DNA of 64,000 nt, from assembly GCF_965638725.1 (NCBI RefSeq), contig NC_134951.1, positions 43,726,746 to 43,790,745 on the forward strand, in the 5' to 3' direction. Source of the stretch: Aptenodytes patagonicus (lineage: Eukaryota > Chordata > Aves > Sphenisciformes > Spheniscidae). The notes beneath the pieces were generated by a model that saw nothing but the letters and a program-made list of their open reading frames with translations, was not told the DNA's origin and did not search any database. The position numbers and the translations under genes were made by a program. This document shows, piece after piece, positions 1-12,300 of the stretch; positions within the stretch are counted from its first letter, which is position 1, and each line of letters starts with the position of its first letter.

Positions 1-1690
1 TGTAAAACAAAGGGAGGCATTTTCTGCTAATTGCTTTCTACTTCCCTCTGTAGTCCTCCCTCCTTCAAAACTACTACAGTTGAAGGACTTCCTTACAAAA
101 TACCCGTATTACCTACCCTTCTCCGCAGCGCACACTTGGAGTAAATTTACATACCCTAGCAGTCTGTACTTGGGCTCCTCAAGGCTTCTGGCAGGCAATT
201 TTATCTTGACAAGCCCACAAAGCAGTGGAAGTGACAGGCAGCAGCACTCAGGAGGTCAGTGGCTGTCCAGGGCACTGCCTGTCAAGATCTATTCCTGGGT
301 TATGTGGCCACAACCTGGAAACGTAGGAACTGGAGTCAAATGAGTAAGGCAGACTCAGGGGTCCGAATGGAAAGCGCTGCGATGAGGCGGCAGGGGAAAG
401 GCTCCTAATTAAGGAGCAGAAATCAAACCACTGGCTGAAGGGAAAGGGAAGGCTACGTTTAAGAACAAGCCGACACTGATTATGGCTTTGTTTAGGCAAA
501 CTTCCTTTCTAAACAGCATTTTCTGGTCACGTAAAAAATCTATCCCCAACACACTAACGTTCTGTCAGTGTATTCTACCAGAAAACGTTAAGAAAATGTA
601 GATCCTTAACAAAATATTTAGACATACCTATTTTTCACTGACTGATGAGAAGCTCAAAGGCTTCTGTCTGTACAAACCTCAACTCTTTAGCAGCCTCACT
701 GGTTGCCTGAGCCGCATCCTTTACTGCAAAGCTAAATAAACATCATAGGAAAGGATTCTACAATGACTTTCAGAAGAATAATTAGGAAAAAAAAACCCCA
801 CGGCATTCTTTCTTGTTAAGCAGCAACTTTTTGCGAAGCAGCTTTGCTGAAGTGTGTAGCTTTGAAGACCCTTCGTTTGGCTGCAGCAGGAAGCATACTT
901 CCTGCACCCGAGTGGGGTCTTCCTTCCTCCCGGTAGCCTGGAAGGGGAATACTGTCCCTTCCCTTGTGCCAGCGGCAGCACGGACCGGACTTGCTGTCAG
1001 GCAGTCCGGCTCACGAACTGGGCAGAAAGCCGCCTGGGCAAGGGGAGGTGGCTCCCCGAGCGAACTGTAATAGCGGGGCGGGAGAGGGAAGGGTTCCTGC
1101 CTCTCTTGAAACCACAACCTAAACTGCCCACAGCTACTGGATAGTCAGCTAGCTATCTACTGTTGTCTGGCTGTTTATGTTGAGACAATCCCAGACTCGC
1201 CTTGGCATTTTTAAATTATATGGGGGGGGTGGGAGAGATATACTGTAATTCACAGGAAGGTAAGAACAGTTGCACGCTAACAATTAGAAGTGGAGTAATA
1301 CGGCATTTGGAAAAACAGACGACAGTATTTGCAGTTAGTATTCTCTATTTCTAATTCTACTTTATACTGACTTTTAAATACTAACTTGAATGTAATCTTG
1401 TTAACTTGGTAATAACTGTTTCTGGGGCTAAAATCTCTCATTTTCATATATAAAGACCTCCCCTTTTAAGTTTTATTCAGCTATAACTGAAAATCAACAT
1501 CTACATACAAAACATTTCCTTAATGTTTTATCATGTTTATTTGTTTTGGGCCCATTTGTTTATCCCAAATGCTTTTCTAATCCCAAATTTTGGTAAAAAT
1601 CCTTGGCACAGTACAGAAAGAGCTGTTACCACTATGAATATTACCACTTGAGTTACCACAATAGAAAACAGACAAAATAATCTAGCTTCT
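1..1690. other. Flank beyond LYRM2 3' end, no identified gene
   Basis: I see no recognisable protein here. Open stretches exist on both strands (for example 80-343 plus and 782-1117 minus) but their translations show no family I know. The part at 880-1100 is richer in G+C than its surroundings. A 46-nt segment at 678-723 on the minus strand has exon-like borders and is listed separately. In mammals the gene next to LYRM2 on this side is ANKRD6, in convergent orientation, but I cannot find any of it here. Confidence 0.5.
678..723 (-). other. Exon-like segment of unknown gene
   Basis: On the minus strand a TTTGCAG acceptor is followed by 46 nt with one open frame reading KDAAQATSEAAKEL and then by an AG|GTTTGT donor. 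The 2+42+2 phase pattern and the Ala/Lys/Glu helix-like composition look like a small coding exon. I cannot assign it to a gene, and the strand is not that expected for mammalian ANKRD6. It may be chance. Confidence 0.2.
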
Positions 1691-1691
1691 A

Positions 1692-1697
1692 TTTATT
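1692..1697 (-). promoter_or_regulatory. Candidate LYRM2 polyadenylation signal
   Basis: The minus strand reads AATAAA here, about 310 nt after the LYRM2 stop codon and with no gene in between. It is the first canonical hexamer after the stop. A second AATAAA lies further on, at 1536-1541, so a longer 3' UTR is possible. Confidence 0.45.
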
Positions 1698-2005
1698 TTC
1701 CATTTCCTTGGCGTAACACTGCTGTTGTAATTTTTGGTGCTTTCTGCTTTTCCTACAGCACATGCTACATCATCCATTCAGGTCGTTAAAGTCCTTTGTG
1801 TCTGAGTGATTTCCACACGGGAGGGTAACCAAACCGAGAAGAGGAAGGGGAAGGGGAAAAACCAAACAAAAAAACCCCACTGCGGTAGATTCCACCTTCA
1901 AACATGACCAGGTTGTCAGCAAAGGCTGCTATTATAACCACATTGCGGAAAAAATACCATGCTTGTTCGCAGCAGATGAAAGTCCAGCTGTCAACAAAAT
2001 TGAGA

Positions 2006-3830
2006 TCAGGATTTTGCCAGCTTAAGCGTTCTTTGAAGTTCCTGAAGTTGCATGTTGCCCTGAGTAATCATCATCCTGATTGCGTCCTATAAAACAAAAT
2101 GGAATCTACTGAACTGCACGTCCGTACACAGCACAGGCTTTACACAAGCACGCAGATTTTAACCCATTAAAATACATACAACTCTTACCAGCACTATTGT
2201 GATCTATTTATTTCTGTTAAGTAACACTATAGTCACTGAGATGGTTAAAAAACAGGTGCATAAATGAATTAATTTTCTCCAATTCCTTAATGATGTGTTT
2301 GGGGGCTGGTTATGGCTTTGCTTTAAAACTCAGTTTCGAACTGGATTTGAACCCCTAATAATGTTTTCTTTACGCCTCTGTGTCTACCGCCTTTGCAAGG
2401 AAGTAGCAACAGCTGCACGTGGGCATTATGGAGACGGGTGCTTTACAGCCCAAGTGGACGTTTCTCTCAACGTTATTTTTATCCAAGTACTGTAATGCTT
2501 TGTCTGCATAATTCAGCCACCAATTCCTTGAGCACTGGCTAGAAAAAGGAACAAACTAGAAAGCAGAGGACAGGAGACATACGAGAAATGTAAAGGTTTC
2601 TGCATTTCATACATGCTTCATATCCACAACCATCCAATTTGACTGTGTTCAGCTTGAATATAGTTGAAATTAAAGATGAAAAAAAGAAGCTATAGAAAGC
2701 TTGACCATTAATAAGTTTGCTAGTTATCGTATTATTCAATACAATTTTTCTGATTTGTGGTTTGAGTAAGCAGGATTTGTCTGGTTTTTAGCTTTTTAAT
2801 TCCAGATTATTATCTGGAAATCACGCAAACATTACTACCGCCAACAGGGGGGATAATATTTAGAGATGCTGAATTATTCTTCACATAAATGCTTCTTAAG
2901 AGACAGTAACAACAGGAGCCTTCTTACCAGTCTAGAAGTGACACCTACAAAACAAACCCACGTGACAAAGCACAGGACCGCACACTGATCATTCCCGAGG
3001 GCAGGCGGTCAGGGTTGCGGGTTCCCGACCCTCACCTCTTCTGTAGCACCTTTATTTCTTCTGAATTCCTCCCTGGTCCAGTCCTTTAAATACTGGCGAT
3101 CTGCTTCTGCAGGGACCTCACGAATAGCCCGCAGGATCTTCCTGTATAACTGAAGAACCTGCTGTCGCCTCAGGAACTGGGAAGGAGAGAGGGAAGTCTA
3201 TCCCCTGTCCCAGGACAATCTATTGAGAGCTGTACCCTCAGCGGCTTTGTTTGCTTTGAGGGACATTTAAATGAACACCAAGTTCCCCATCGCCTTTTCT
3301 AAACCATGCAGCATGGCCTTAGATCCCAGTCCAAGAAGCTCAGAGTTCGTACAAAGGAACAGCCCAAATGTGGAACACGTTTCGGTGCCCAAGGCTAGCT
3401 GTACGCACAAAGGGCAGCGTTTAGAAGGGCGAGCGCCAGCTCACCCTCCCGGCCGCCTAGGAGGACTGCCCGCCCGCCGCCGCGGCCCACAGCGCAGCTC
3501 CCGCCGACCGGCCGCTTCCCTCTGCCTCGCTGCTGCCGTTTGCCACCAACGGCGGGGGGCCCCTGCGAGGGGGTCCTGTCAGGACTGCGGCTGCCGGGCA
3601 GCGGGCACGGCGCAGCCGGGGAGCGGCAGCAGCCCGGAGGAGAGCGCGGCCCCCGCAACCCGCCGCCCCCGGGGTCGGCCCGGCGAGCCCCCCGCCCAGC
3701 CCGCCGCCGGACGAGGCCCGCTGGGCCAGCCCCGCCACCCCCCGCCCCAGGCGGGCGAGAGGAGGCCTGAGCCGCCCGCTCGTACCTGCTTCAGGGTGAG
3801 CGCGCTCGGCGGGAGGCGGCTGGCGGCCAT
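2006..3830 (-). CDS. LYRM2: LYRM2, LYR motif-containing protein 2
   Basis: Three coding exons: 3786-3830, 3036-3176 and 2006-2086, giving 15+47+26 = 88 residues, the length I recall for the human protein. Splice sites are GTACG/CAG and GTGAGG/TAG, and all three exons begin and end on codon boundaries. The start MAASRLPP, the LYR motif (QLYRKIL, about residues 24-30) with flanking basic residues, and the tail LKLAKS agree with LYRM2 of other vertebrates. The family consists of small helical proteins that bind mitochondrial acyl carrier protein (NDUFAB1). LYRM2 is reported in the mitochondrial matrix and linked to complex I, but its client is not settled. The ATG lies in a CpG island and no upstream in-frame ATG competes. 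The gene lies downstream of MDN1 on the same strand, about 1.8 kb beyond the MDN1 polyadenylation region. Confidence 0.97.
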
Positions 3831-4160
3831 GACGCGCAGCTCCGCCTCTCCCGCCGAGCCCTCCCCGGGCGGGCGGGACCCACCGGCGGCCATTTCCTGG
3901 GCCTCTGGCGCGGAGCTGCGGGCAGCCCGGGAGAGCTCGCTCCGAAAGAGGCCACCGTGCCAGCAGCCAGTGCTGGTCGGGGGAGGACACCCACCCACCC
4001 CCCCCACACACACACAGGGAGGCCCGTCTTGGCCGAGCTCGCTCAGCCCTGCGAGGTGGCCGTCTCGCCTCTCCCGCTGCGAGCAAACGGAGAGAAGGTG
4101 GGCGCTCCCGCCCAGAGCAACCACGGCGCTAAAGCCGGAGCCAGTCCCAAGGACCCGTGG
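3420..4160 (-). promoter_or_regulatory. CpG island, LYRM2 promoter
   Basis: A stretch of about 700 bp is very rich in G+C and in CpG, unlike the AT-rich sequence on either side. It covers LYRM2 coding exon 1 (3786-3830), its 5' UTR and the sequence upstream. This is the usual TATA-less promoter form for housekeeping genes. No transcription start can be fixed by eye. A short CA repeat and a run of C lie at about 3990-4017. Long open frames on both strands in this island reflect its base composition, not genes. Confidence 0.75.
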
Positions 4161-5550
4161 CAGAACCAGTCAGTGCCTGCTGGGCTGCGGGAAGCCAGAG
4201 ATAATCAGTAAGAGGCACAGAAATTGAACCAGAGTAACCAGAGGCCATGGGGCTGTTCATAAAGGTTCCTCTTTTGTTTTCTTTCTTCCAAAACTGCAAC
4301 CAAGCTCCAGCAACAAAACAAGCCCCAAGTAATAAACAGTACCCTAGCACTTCACGGAAGGGTTGGTGGAAGGCCAGTGCTTTGAAGACTGATGTAGCTA
4401 TAAGAATACGCATTTAGGATCAAATTAGAGCAGTGCAGTAAGATCTAGAAGTCAGCTGAGCAATTCCAGGACACTAAGCCACCTTTTGCATCTTTTTAAG
4501 TACTTGCGGCTGGGCCTAGCCGTAAATTCTTGCTAACGGTGCAAGGCGCTGCTAGTTTCTTTAGCACTGATGTGTCAGTGAATACAGAGGTGGAGCTGGC
4601 CTGCAGAGAAAAAACAACAGTTAACTGATGCTTCTCCTTTCTGTGTTGCTTACTCAGTGTTTGCTTGTACCAAATACAGCGCAAGCTCTTTGTTAATTAC
4701 AGATAGAGAAAAAACTCTGTTTGTTTAAACATCTGTGCAGTAAGCACTGCTGATAACATTGTCTCTCAGGCTGTAACGACATCCCTGCAACAAACGGTAA
4801 TTTGCGTTGGAAGTGTATCCTTGCAATCTTAAGAGAAGTTTTAGTTTCTAAAATATTCTCCTCCCAAGTTTCCTACTACATATATTCAGTACAAGTCTGA
4901 AATGGAAGTACATTCTGGAGAACTACCTAATGAACTAAACCCACCTACTTACACAGTTATATTTCCCAAAGCATGTAAGTATTTGTATACATATATGAGA
5001 GATCTAAAGAACCCTGGAAGGATATTATATAGCACCTGACATTTAAATTTTGGTGGGATAGAGTTCCCCTGTTGAGTTTTCAGTTCTGAAATTTGCTTAT
5101 CATGAATTAGCTGTGGCAAAGCCACACAAATACGAGAAACAGCCTTGCTGGGCCATTTCACGCCTCCTGGTCTTGCCAATGCTGCATCTCAGAACAGCTA
5201 CAGCAATACTTCGAGTAAGGTTTTTCTGTCTAGGAGCCAAAGAGAACGATCGCATCTTTGGGAACACACCCACATTTCCAGCCACTTTCTGATCAACTCC
5301 TGCACCACACTTAGGACGAGACGCCTTCAATTTTTGTACGCAAAGAAAATCTTCAGAGAGAGTTTCGACAAGGGGCACTTAAACAAAGTTTCCTTCAGAT
5401 TTTAATTGAGAGAAGTCAAAAGACTGGACCGCTAATCAAAACTCTGTGCTGGCATATCCTCCTAAAAGGAGGACTACATTTTCATATGAAAATTCATATT
5501 TGTGCACTGCTAGAGAATGCACAGCATTTCCACGTGGCAAATTTGGTTAA
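4160..5550. other. Intergenic spacer between MDN1 and LYRM2
   Basis: About 1.4 kb of mostly AT-rich sequence with no exon, RNA gene or repeat that I recognise. Two minus-strand open frames (4129-4413, with a hydrophobic stretch, and 5100-5378, rich in basic residues) match no family known to me and are not called as genes. Confidence 0.5.
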
Positions 5551-6375
5551 TTTATTCAAGCTTTGATCAACTGAAAGAACAGACATCATAATTACAAACA
5601 GTGGTACCTCTTTTTATTAGTACAGACAATATAAGATGCATAGCTTTTGCAATGAAAAAACGTCCATGCTCTAAGACACTGGATTAATGAAAGGTCCTCA
5701 GTGTCTGCCTTGGCCAGAGGGGCAAACTTCACAGTGTAAACTGATAATATAGGGATGATCATATGGCATTATTCATAAAACTCCCTGTTGATATTGTCAG
5801 ACAAAAATCAGCAATAATTAAATAGGATGTGTTTAACCGCAGAATAGTTTCAAGTATTCAAGTCCTTATTTTTTTGGTTGTTTAAAACCATCTGCTTCCC
5901 CTGCTCCCCCCACTCCTTCCCAAAGAGGCACCAGCCACATGGGTGAAGCTAAAGAATGCTTTTTTGCAAGACACCTGAAGTTCTTCTAACGCAGAAATGC
6001 CTTCCCAGAAGCAAGACCAATTTTCCTTATTGCAATAGACAGTGGTAGGAATAATTTTACCTCTGCGAACATTACAAATACTTTTTTTTTTTTAAAAGCA
6101 ATAAGTTATTACAAGAGAAGGTTAAGAAAGTTTTACGTTATTTGTGGGAATAGGCAATGAAAGAAGACGACAGTCTCACCATTGCATAATTCTCCTCTGA
6201 CAAACGTGGGAGAATGCACCTAAACCATTTTGTTCTTAGGCAGCCTGACTGCCAAAGGGCAGCTCCTGCACGTTAATCCTAGTTAGAAAGAGGCCTTACG
6301 AACTCTCCGATGAAATGCCGTTTCATGTATTTCAGTGGTTTAGCAGCAATCAGGTACTGACTTTGTCTACAAAGC
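5551..6375 (-). other. MDN1: MDN1 3' UTR and polyadenylation signals
   Basis: The sequence after the MDN1 stop codon (6376-6378) has no coding signal. On the minus strand AATAAA occurs at 5613-5618 and again at 5551-5556, the first canonical hexamers after the stop. A 3' UTR of roughly 0.8 kb ending near 5590 or 5530 is therefore likely. The end is inferred. Confidence 0.5.
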
Positions 6376-9300
6376 CTACAAAGTGTCTGAGGCAGTCACC
6401 AGTTCAAACCACTGTCTGAGCGCATCACTGAGAGTTTCTGGAAGCGCGTTCACATCTCTAAGGATCATGTAGAATGGGAATGGGAATTCTTCCATGTAAG
6501 ATCTGATTTCAGGCAATTCTCCAGGTCCTTTGAATATAGGTACTTTAATGTCCAAAATGGAATCCTGTAAAAAAAGAATTGATAGGACTACTAAACCACA
6601 TGCATCTTTTACGGGCCTTTGATATTATTTATCGTATTTTTCAAATACTTATAATTCCTCCTCTGTTAAATTAAAAATTAATAGAGAGTTTTAAGATTAA
6701 AAGCTGTAAGTGTTCAATGGCAAATCAAATAAAAAGCTGAACACAAAGCAGTTAAATGCTTTTGCCCTTTTAGATAAAAGTGCTCTAATCAATGAATTAC
6801 AGGCTAGAAGAGACTAAGCTTAAGCTTCTGCAATACCACGTTCTATAAATAAATCCTGTCTTTCCTTAGTATTTTATGATTTGAGTTTACCGTTATCACT
6901 TTAGTTTTATTTATACATTTGATGCCTTTCCGTCACACTGTCATCTGTAAGCTTTTTAGGGCTAAGAGTTCAACCTGCATTTGTGCAGTGACCTAATGCA
7001 GCAAGATTCTTTAGCAAATTATTTTATAGTATTTCAACAAATACTACAAAGACAAAAATTAGATTAAACTCCAGCTGCGCTTCTTGTAAAGTAACTTCTT
7101 AGTTGCTCAGTGTAGCAGCTCAGAAAATTAATAAAGCTTATAAAAAACACATTTCTCTGCCCAGAATTTTCGCTTGACATTATAGCTAGGTTTCATCAGA
7201 ACCTTATAATAGTTTGTCAGCAAGAGAATTGTTAATTTTCCAACAATAAATATAGCAGATGAGTTTTGTATGGAAAAATAAAGATACAGGAAGAAAACGT
7301 GAACTACAAAATTAAGAGTCTTCACCTAATTCAAAGTAAGGCTTAAGTTTGCTCATTTATTGCACCACAGAGTCTCCCTGAAAAGCTCCCGGATAAGTCA
7401 ACTTCCCAACCAAGGAAATCTAACAGTTTTCTTTCACAGCTACCAAATAGAGTACCCAGCTTTCCCAATTCAGGCACTAAATAACTCTCATATACTCCTT
7501 TCTGCCTAATGTTTAATCTCATATTGGCTCCAGCTGCCATATCAAATGGAGATTGCTGTCAGAAACGATAAATTTGAATCAAAATTGAGGTGAACAAAGC
7601 ATTTCTCAAACTTTAATTTGTCAGCCTGCCAGCTACTTCTCTGGCGGCCAAAATCTACAACCATTACATTTGAAGACAGGAGCTCTTTCTTAGACTTTGT
7701 GGCACAGAAGCTGATTTTTTTTTTTTAAATACAAAAGAGGATAAGCATCACAGTGGGGAGAAATCATAGAAGATCTGACAGACGTTGTGACAAACTGAAA
7801 CTGGGCTAAATATCTTTGACCTCTGCGAAAGATAAGATAGCTGTAAAGAACTACAAAAGACAAAAAAAAGATTTGTATGTTTCTCATTCACTGCACTTGA
7901 AGACTTCTCCCTTGTTCACTTACTTACCCGGGAATTAGGATTGTCCAACACTACGAAAATAACAAAGATATTGGCATTCTGAGCGGCTTGAACTGCTGCT
8001 GTCACTCGTTCCTTGCCTTCCAAGAAAAGGCCTCTTCCATCAGATACAATCAAAAGCAGCTGCGCTGTTTCTGAGTACAAAGAACATTTTGAATTCCATT
8101 AAGTTAGAGTAATCCATTTAAAAGGCAAACAGACTATTTTGTGGTTAGTCCTGTGGGTATAATGGAAAAACCCTCAAGAGTATTCCTAAGGAAATTAAGT
8201 CTTTATCAAATAGAATTCTGTGACTTAACATTAAGCTGCAGTTACGAGTGGGTCAGGACAGACAGTTTTTCCCCACTGCGCGATACCATTGAGAATAACT
8301 GGGGAAAAAAACCAACCCAGTCCATCAGTACCATAATCAAGGATGAAAGGCATGGAAAGTACCTAATGAATTGTGTCATGGTTTTTCATGCCTGGTCCTT
8401 GTCTTTCACGCCTGGTAAGTGCCTAGGAGTTAAATATTGGCTGAATTATAAGAGTCCAGCCACTAGATCACTATCTCAGTAGAGCAGCAGCTGCTGCAAT
8501 GAAATACAGTCCAAATCTGTTCCTCCCGAAGCAGGTACCTATGGGTGCATCTGTATTAGCATTTTACTTTGGACTATGACTGTGCTTTTGAAGCATGTTT
8601 CCCTGTTGTCCCCACTTCAATGGGCTTGGCTTCCATCAGAGAGCAATCCTGGATTTTTTTTTTTTTTGGAGGAAACTAAACCAGAAGACAGGCTCCAGAG
8701 GCACAGTCAAGGCAGTCCAACCACTGCAGGGCATTCAGCCCTTGGGACCAGACGAGCTAGTCTGAAGTAAACCTCCTGAAACACACACAGCCCAGATGCT
8801 GGGTTCCTCAGCACCAACCATTTTCTGGACATGTGTTACTTGATCCACGTTGCCCCCAGAGTCAGAGATATATCCCTCTAAAGAGGCGTTCTAACTAAGT
8901 TATGTATCTATTGTCTTTTAATTACAAGGGCAATAACAGTAACTGCAGTCAGGAATGCAAGCACCTCTCTTTTGCCCCCCCTGCAGCATAATGGCTAGGG
9001 AGGGATGCAGAACGCTTCCTCCTTTTCTGCAGACAGGCCCCAAATGTGACAGGGCTTGGTCCTTTTACAAACAGGGGTGATGTATCCTACTGCCTTTTCT
9101 CTTGCTAGCTCCCCGATTCTGGGGAGCCAATTGCTGCTCCCCAATTGCTGCTGCATCCCAGCCTAGTTCAACAGGACTGGATGCTGCTCCCCTCGAGAAT
9201 ATTCAACAGCCCGGCCACCCTGTGGAAAAGCAGCTATGCATTATAAATCCCAGATTGTCCATTTCTTGGAGTACTTTAACAACAAGAACTTTTTTAAGAT

Positions 9301-12300
9301 ATGGGTGCCACCATGACAAGCTTTTAACTAGCCCATAGTTAGCCTAAAAGGCTGCTTTGTGTCAGCTGTGAGGTAACAAGCCTTCCAGCTTTTCTGGGAA
9401 ATTCAAGCAGCTCATGACCTAAACTTGCACCACAGTGAAAGGTAGGTAGGAGGCAAACACTTATCCTCCTCAGAACAGTGTGCTTCTGGATACCTACAGA
9501 AATCAAGCTCTCAAGCAAGAGCAGAAGTGCTTAGGGAGTCAAGGTCACTAGGAAGCTGGACAATGCTCTAAAGCAGGCAGTGTCTAGGACTTAAACACGA
9601 TCTGAAAACATGGCGTAAAGGGAGGTAGGTGAGGCGTGCCTTTCTAAAAAGCCTTAAAGAAAATCCCAGTGAATTATTGACAAATATGAAGTAGATGTCT
9701 TTTGGGTTTTTAGCTAAATTTCAACCAAACATTCCTTTTGACAAAGCAAAACCCAAAGCCCTAATGCAAGTGATGTCTCAGTGCTAGGAGTCTTTCTGGC
9801 AGGATATTGCTTCGGGACTGTAGTGAGCATTCTGCTGCCACGGCAACAAGCACAGTAACAAAAAAAAAAAAGCTCACCCGGATTAATATTTTGAGACAAC
9901 TGCTGCGCTGCAGCAAACATATTTGCTGATGATTCTAGAAACTGCAGAGGAAACAAATAAGAACATTAAGTTATCTCATCATAAAATAATACACTTAATA
10001 ATGATAACATTTTTGAAGAACGCGTTTCTGTATTTTAAATGCCAAGATAGTTTAGTCTGACCACCTACACAGATACAGTCCTTGGCATTTTCCTGTATTA
10101 ACTCCTGCTTCAAATTTAGTAAGTATTTTTGAACTAGAGAAATCTTCAGAAAAGCCTTCAATCTGGATTTAAATTTTTTTCCAATGCTAACAAAGACATC
10201 AAAACCTCAGTAAATTGTTCAAGTGATTAATGGCATCAATAAAAATATACATCCTATTTCTAGGTTGACCTTCTTTGGCTTCAACTTGCAACAGAAGCAT
10301 CTAGTTACATATTCCCCATTAAAATTAAGGACATCAACTGTCAAGTCCTCCCAATTTTGGCTTTTGTAAGATTACCATTGAGCTATTTGGATCCCCTCCT
10401 TTTTCATTTAATATTAACAGAAGATCTTACCTTTCCAGACTTAAGTAAGACTGCAAAAACCTTTCTAAAAGAAGAAAACTTTGCAGCCGTCCAGAAAGCA
10501 TTACTACAGAAACTCATTTTCTTCAGGAATCAGTCAAGTCTGACAAACTTACAGCCTGACAAACATACAAAGCTCTTCCTCCTACTACTACAGTGGAATC
10601 CATGGCATGAAAACCACCTAAACTCCCACGAAGTCTGATGTGATTTGGCACTGGGGTACCCAATAGCTTGTACCCAAAATACTGTTTAAGACCCAATAGA
10701 AACGGAGAAAGATGAATGCTTAAAAGTGGCATACATCAGAACTAAAAGTGAGAAAACACTCTTACTACTACAAAATTGTGACCGTTCTATCTCTGTTATC
10801 TAACCAGCTACCACACTCTCAAATACAACCAACCCGTAAACATTACAAAGTGATCACAAAACCATGAAGCTGCTGATGTCTTGTCTGGAAGAGATTTGCA
10901 AACCTGTTGCCCTAGAAGCATTCTTGTGTACCTGGGCTATTTTTGTTTTCTTCTGTTGAAATTTGCAAAGACGCAATATCCGTGTCCCTGACTGGTCACT
11001 GAACTGTTCGTGGAACGGGTGCAGCAGCTGAACAGTCTCTCCAAAGCTTGAGGAAAGAAGAAAAAGTTACAGCGTGAAACCGGTACTTACATTCTGCTCT
11101 GAAGTCTTGATGAAAAGTCAAGATTTCAAATAAACTCACCTACACACAGCAATTTGTCCCACTTCTAGAAGAGTCAGTGCATTTCCAATAACTGCCAGGG
11201 ATTCATATGCAAGCTGTTAAAGGAAAAAGTTACATCAAAAATAGGATATTCCAAGTTTTACTCACAGGTCAGTATTAAATATGAAGGATGTTACTGAAAT
11301 TATTTTTCATCGTCTAGTAAAACAAATGAAGAGACTTCCTATCTTTTTCCTGTTATAGTTATGCAAAATAGTCATTGTAATAAAGATACACTAGTTCTAC
11401 TTGAGGGCTTCAGCTGATTGTTTTAGAGATACCACTTTAGGCAGGCTAATGAAATAAACACTGAAATAACTACTTAGAAGGAAACACACATTTTTAATAA
11501 ATAAAAATCCTACAAGTGAGCTATGATGAATGAATATCTAATCCTCCGATGAACTGCATAGCTAAGCAAATTTCGGCCTTTTATAGGCTACCAAAGTAAT
11601 TTTCCAGTGGGTGTGTACATCTCTAACAAACTCAGCATCTCCTCCTTTCAGCTAACTTGCGCTGATCTTTTAGTAGCAAATCTCTTAGGCATGAAATGAC
11701 AGGAGTTCAAGCGCATGGACCAGAAAAATAGCTGCTCTAGAATCACCAGAGTCAGACTTTCCAATGGCTACCAGTTCTGTGTGAAACAAGTCAGCAGCTG
11801 ACATACTCGTCAACAAGGGGTAGTTTCTTCATACTTCTTCCAAGGTTTTTGTTTTACCTGTTTAGAGTGATTGTCTATCATACTAGAGGAATCGTCAATA
11901 GCCAAGCAAATCTGGTACTGTCGTTTACTGGGCTTGGTCCTTCGCAACCAGATCTTATCTTTGCGGAACTGACTGGCAATATATGGAATCACTTTGCGCA
12001 TGTTCAGTCTCTTCCCCGTTCTGTAGTCTCCTCTGAAAGTTAAGAAAAGACATAATGACAGGGACTATCAGCAAATATCTCATTCTGGAAATCTTAGCCT
12101 ATGCAGCAAAATAACAAAATTTTGTAAAATATAGTAAAAACAAAATCAGTAGCTCTAATATTCATATTTAGGTATAGATGAAAAAAATCTCACATTTTTA
12201 ATGCAACATGGATATTGAACAAAGAAGTTCTTAAATCTAAGTGCCTGAAATGGAAGGAAGACCTTGAATTTAGACTCCTCCAGTTTGAAAAAAGTCTAGA

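Noticed and set aside
80-343. Plus-strand frame of 87 codons after a CTCTGTAG acceptor-like site
   Set aside because: Could be a last exon of a convergent gene such as ANKRD6, but the translation has no resemblance I can recall and codon use looks random.
3271-4227. Long open frame (318 codons) on the plus strand and several on the minus strand over the CpG island
   Set aside because: Rich in Pro, Arg, Gly and Ala as expected from G+C-rich DNA read in any frame; it overlaps LYRM2 exon 1 and its promoter and matches no family.
4129-4413. Minus-strand frame with a hydrophobic segment upstream of LYRM2
   Set aside because: One hydrophobic stretch followed by basic residues looks like a small membrane protein, but nothing else supports it and part overlaps the CpG island.
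5100-5378. Minus-strand frame of 92 codons between MDN1 and LYRM2
   Set aside because: Basic, well-formed-looking translation, but no family recognised, no splice context, and it lies beyond the MDN1 polyadenylation signals. Not supportable as a gene.
6579-7927. Short A+T-rich open frames of about 65 codons in the last MDN1 intron (for example 7128-7325 and 7690-7887)
   Set aside because: Hydrophobic translations from AT-rich DNA with no homology; ordinary intron sequence.
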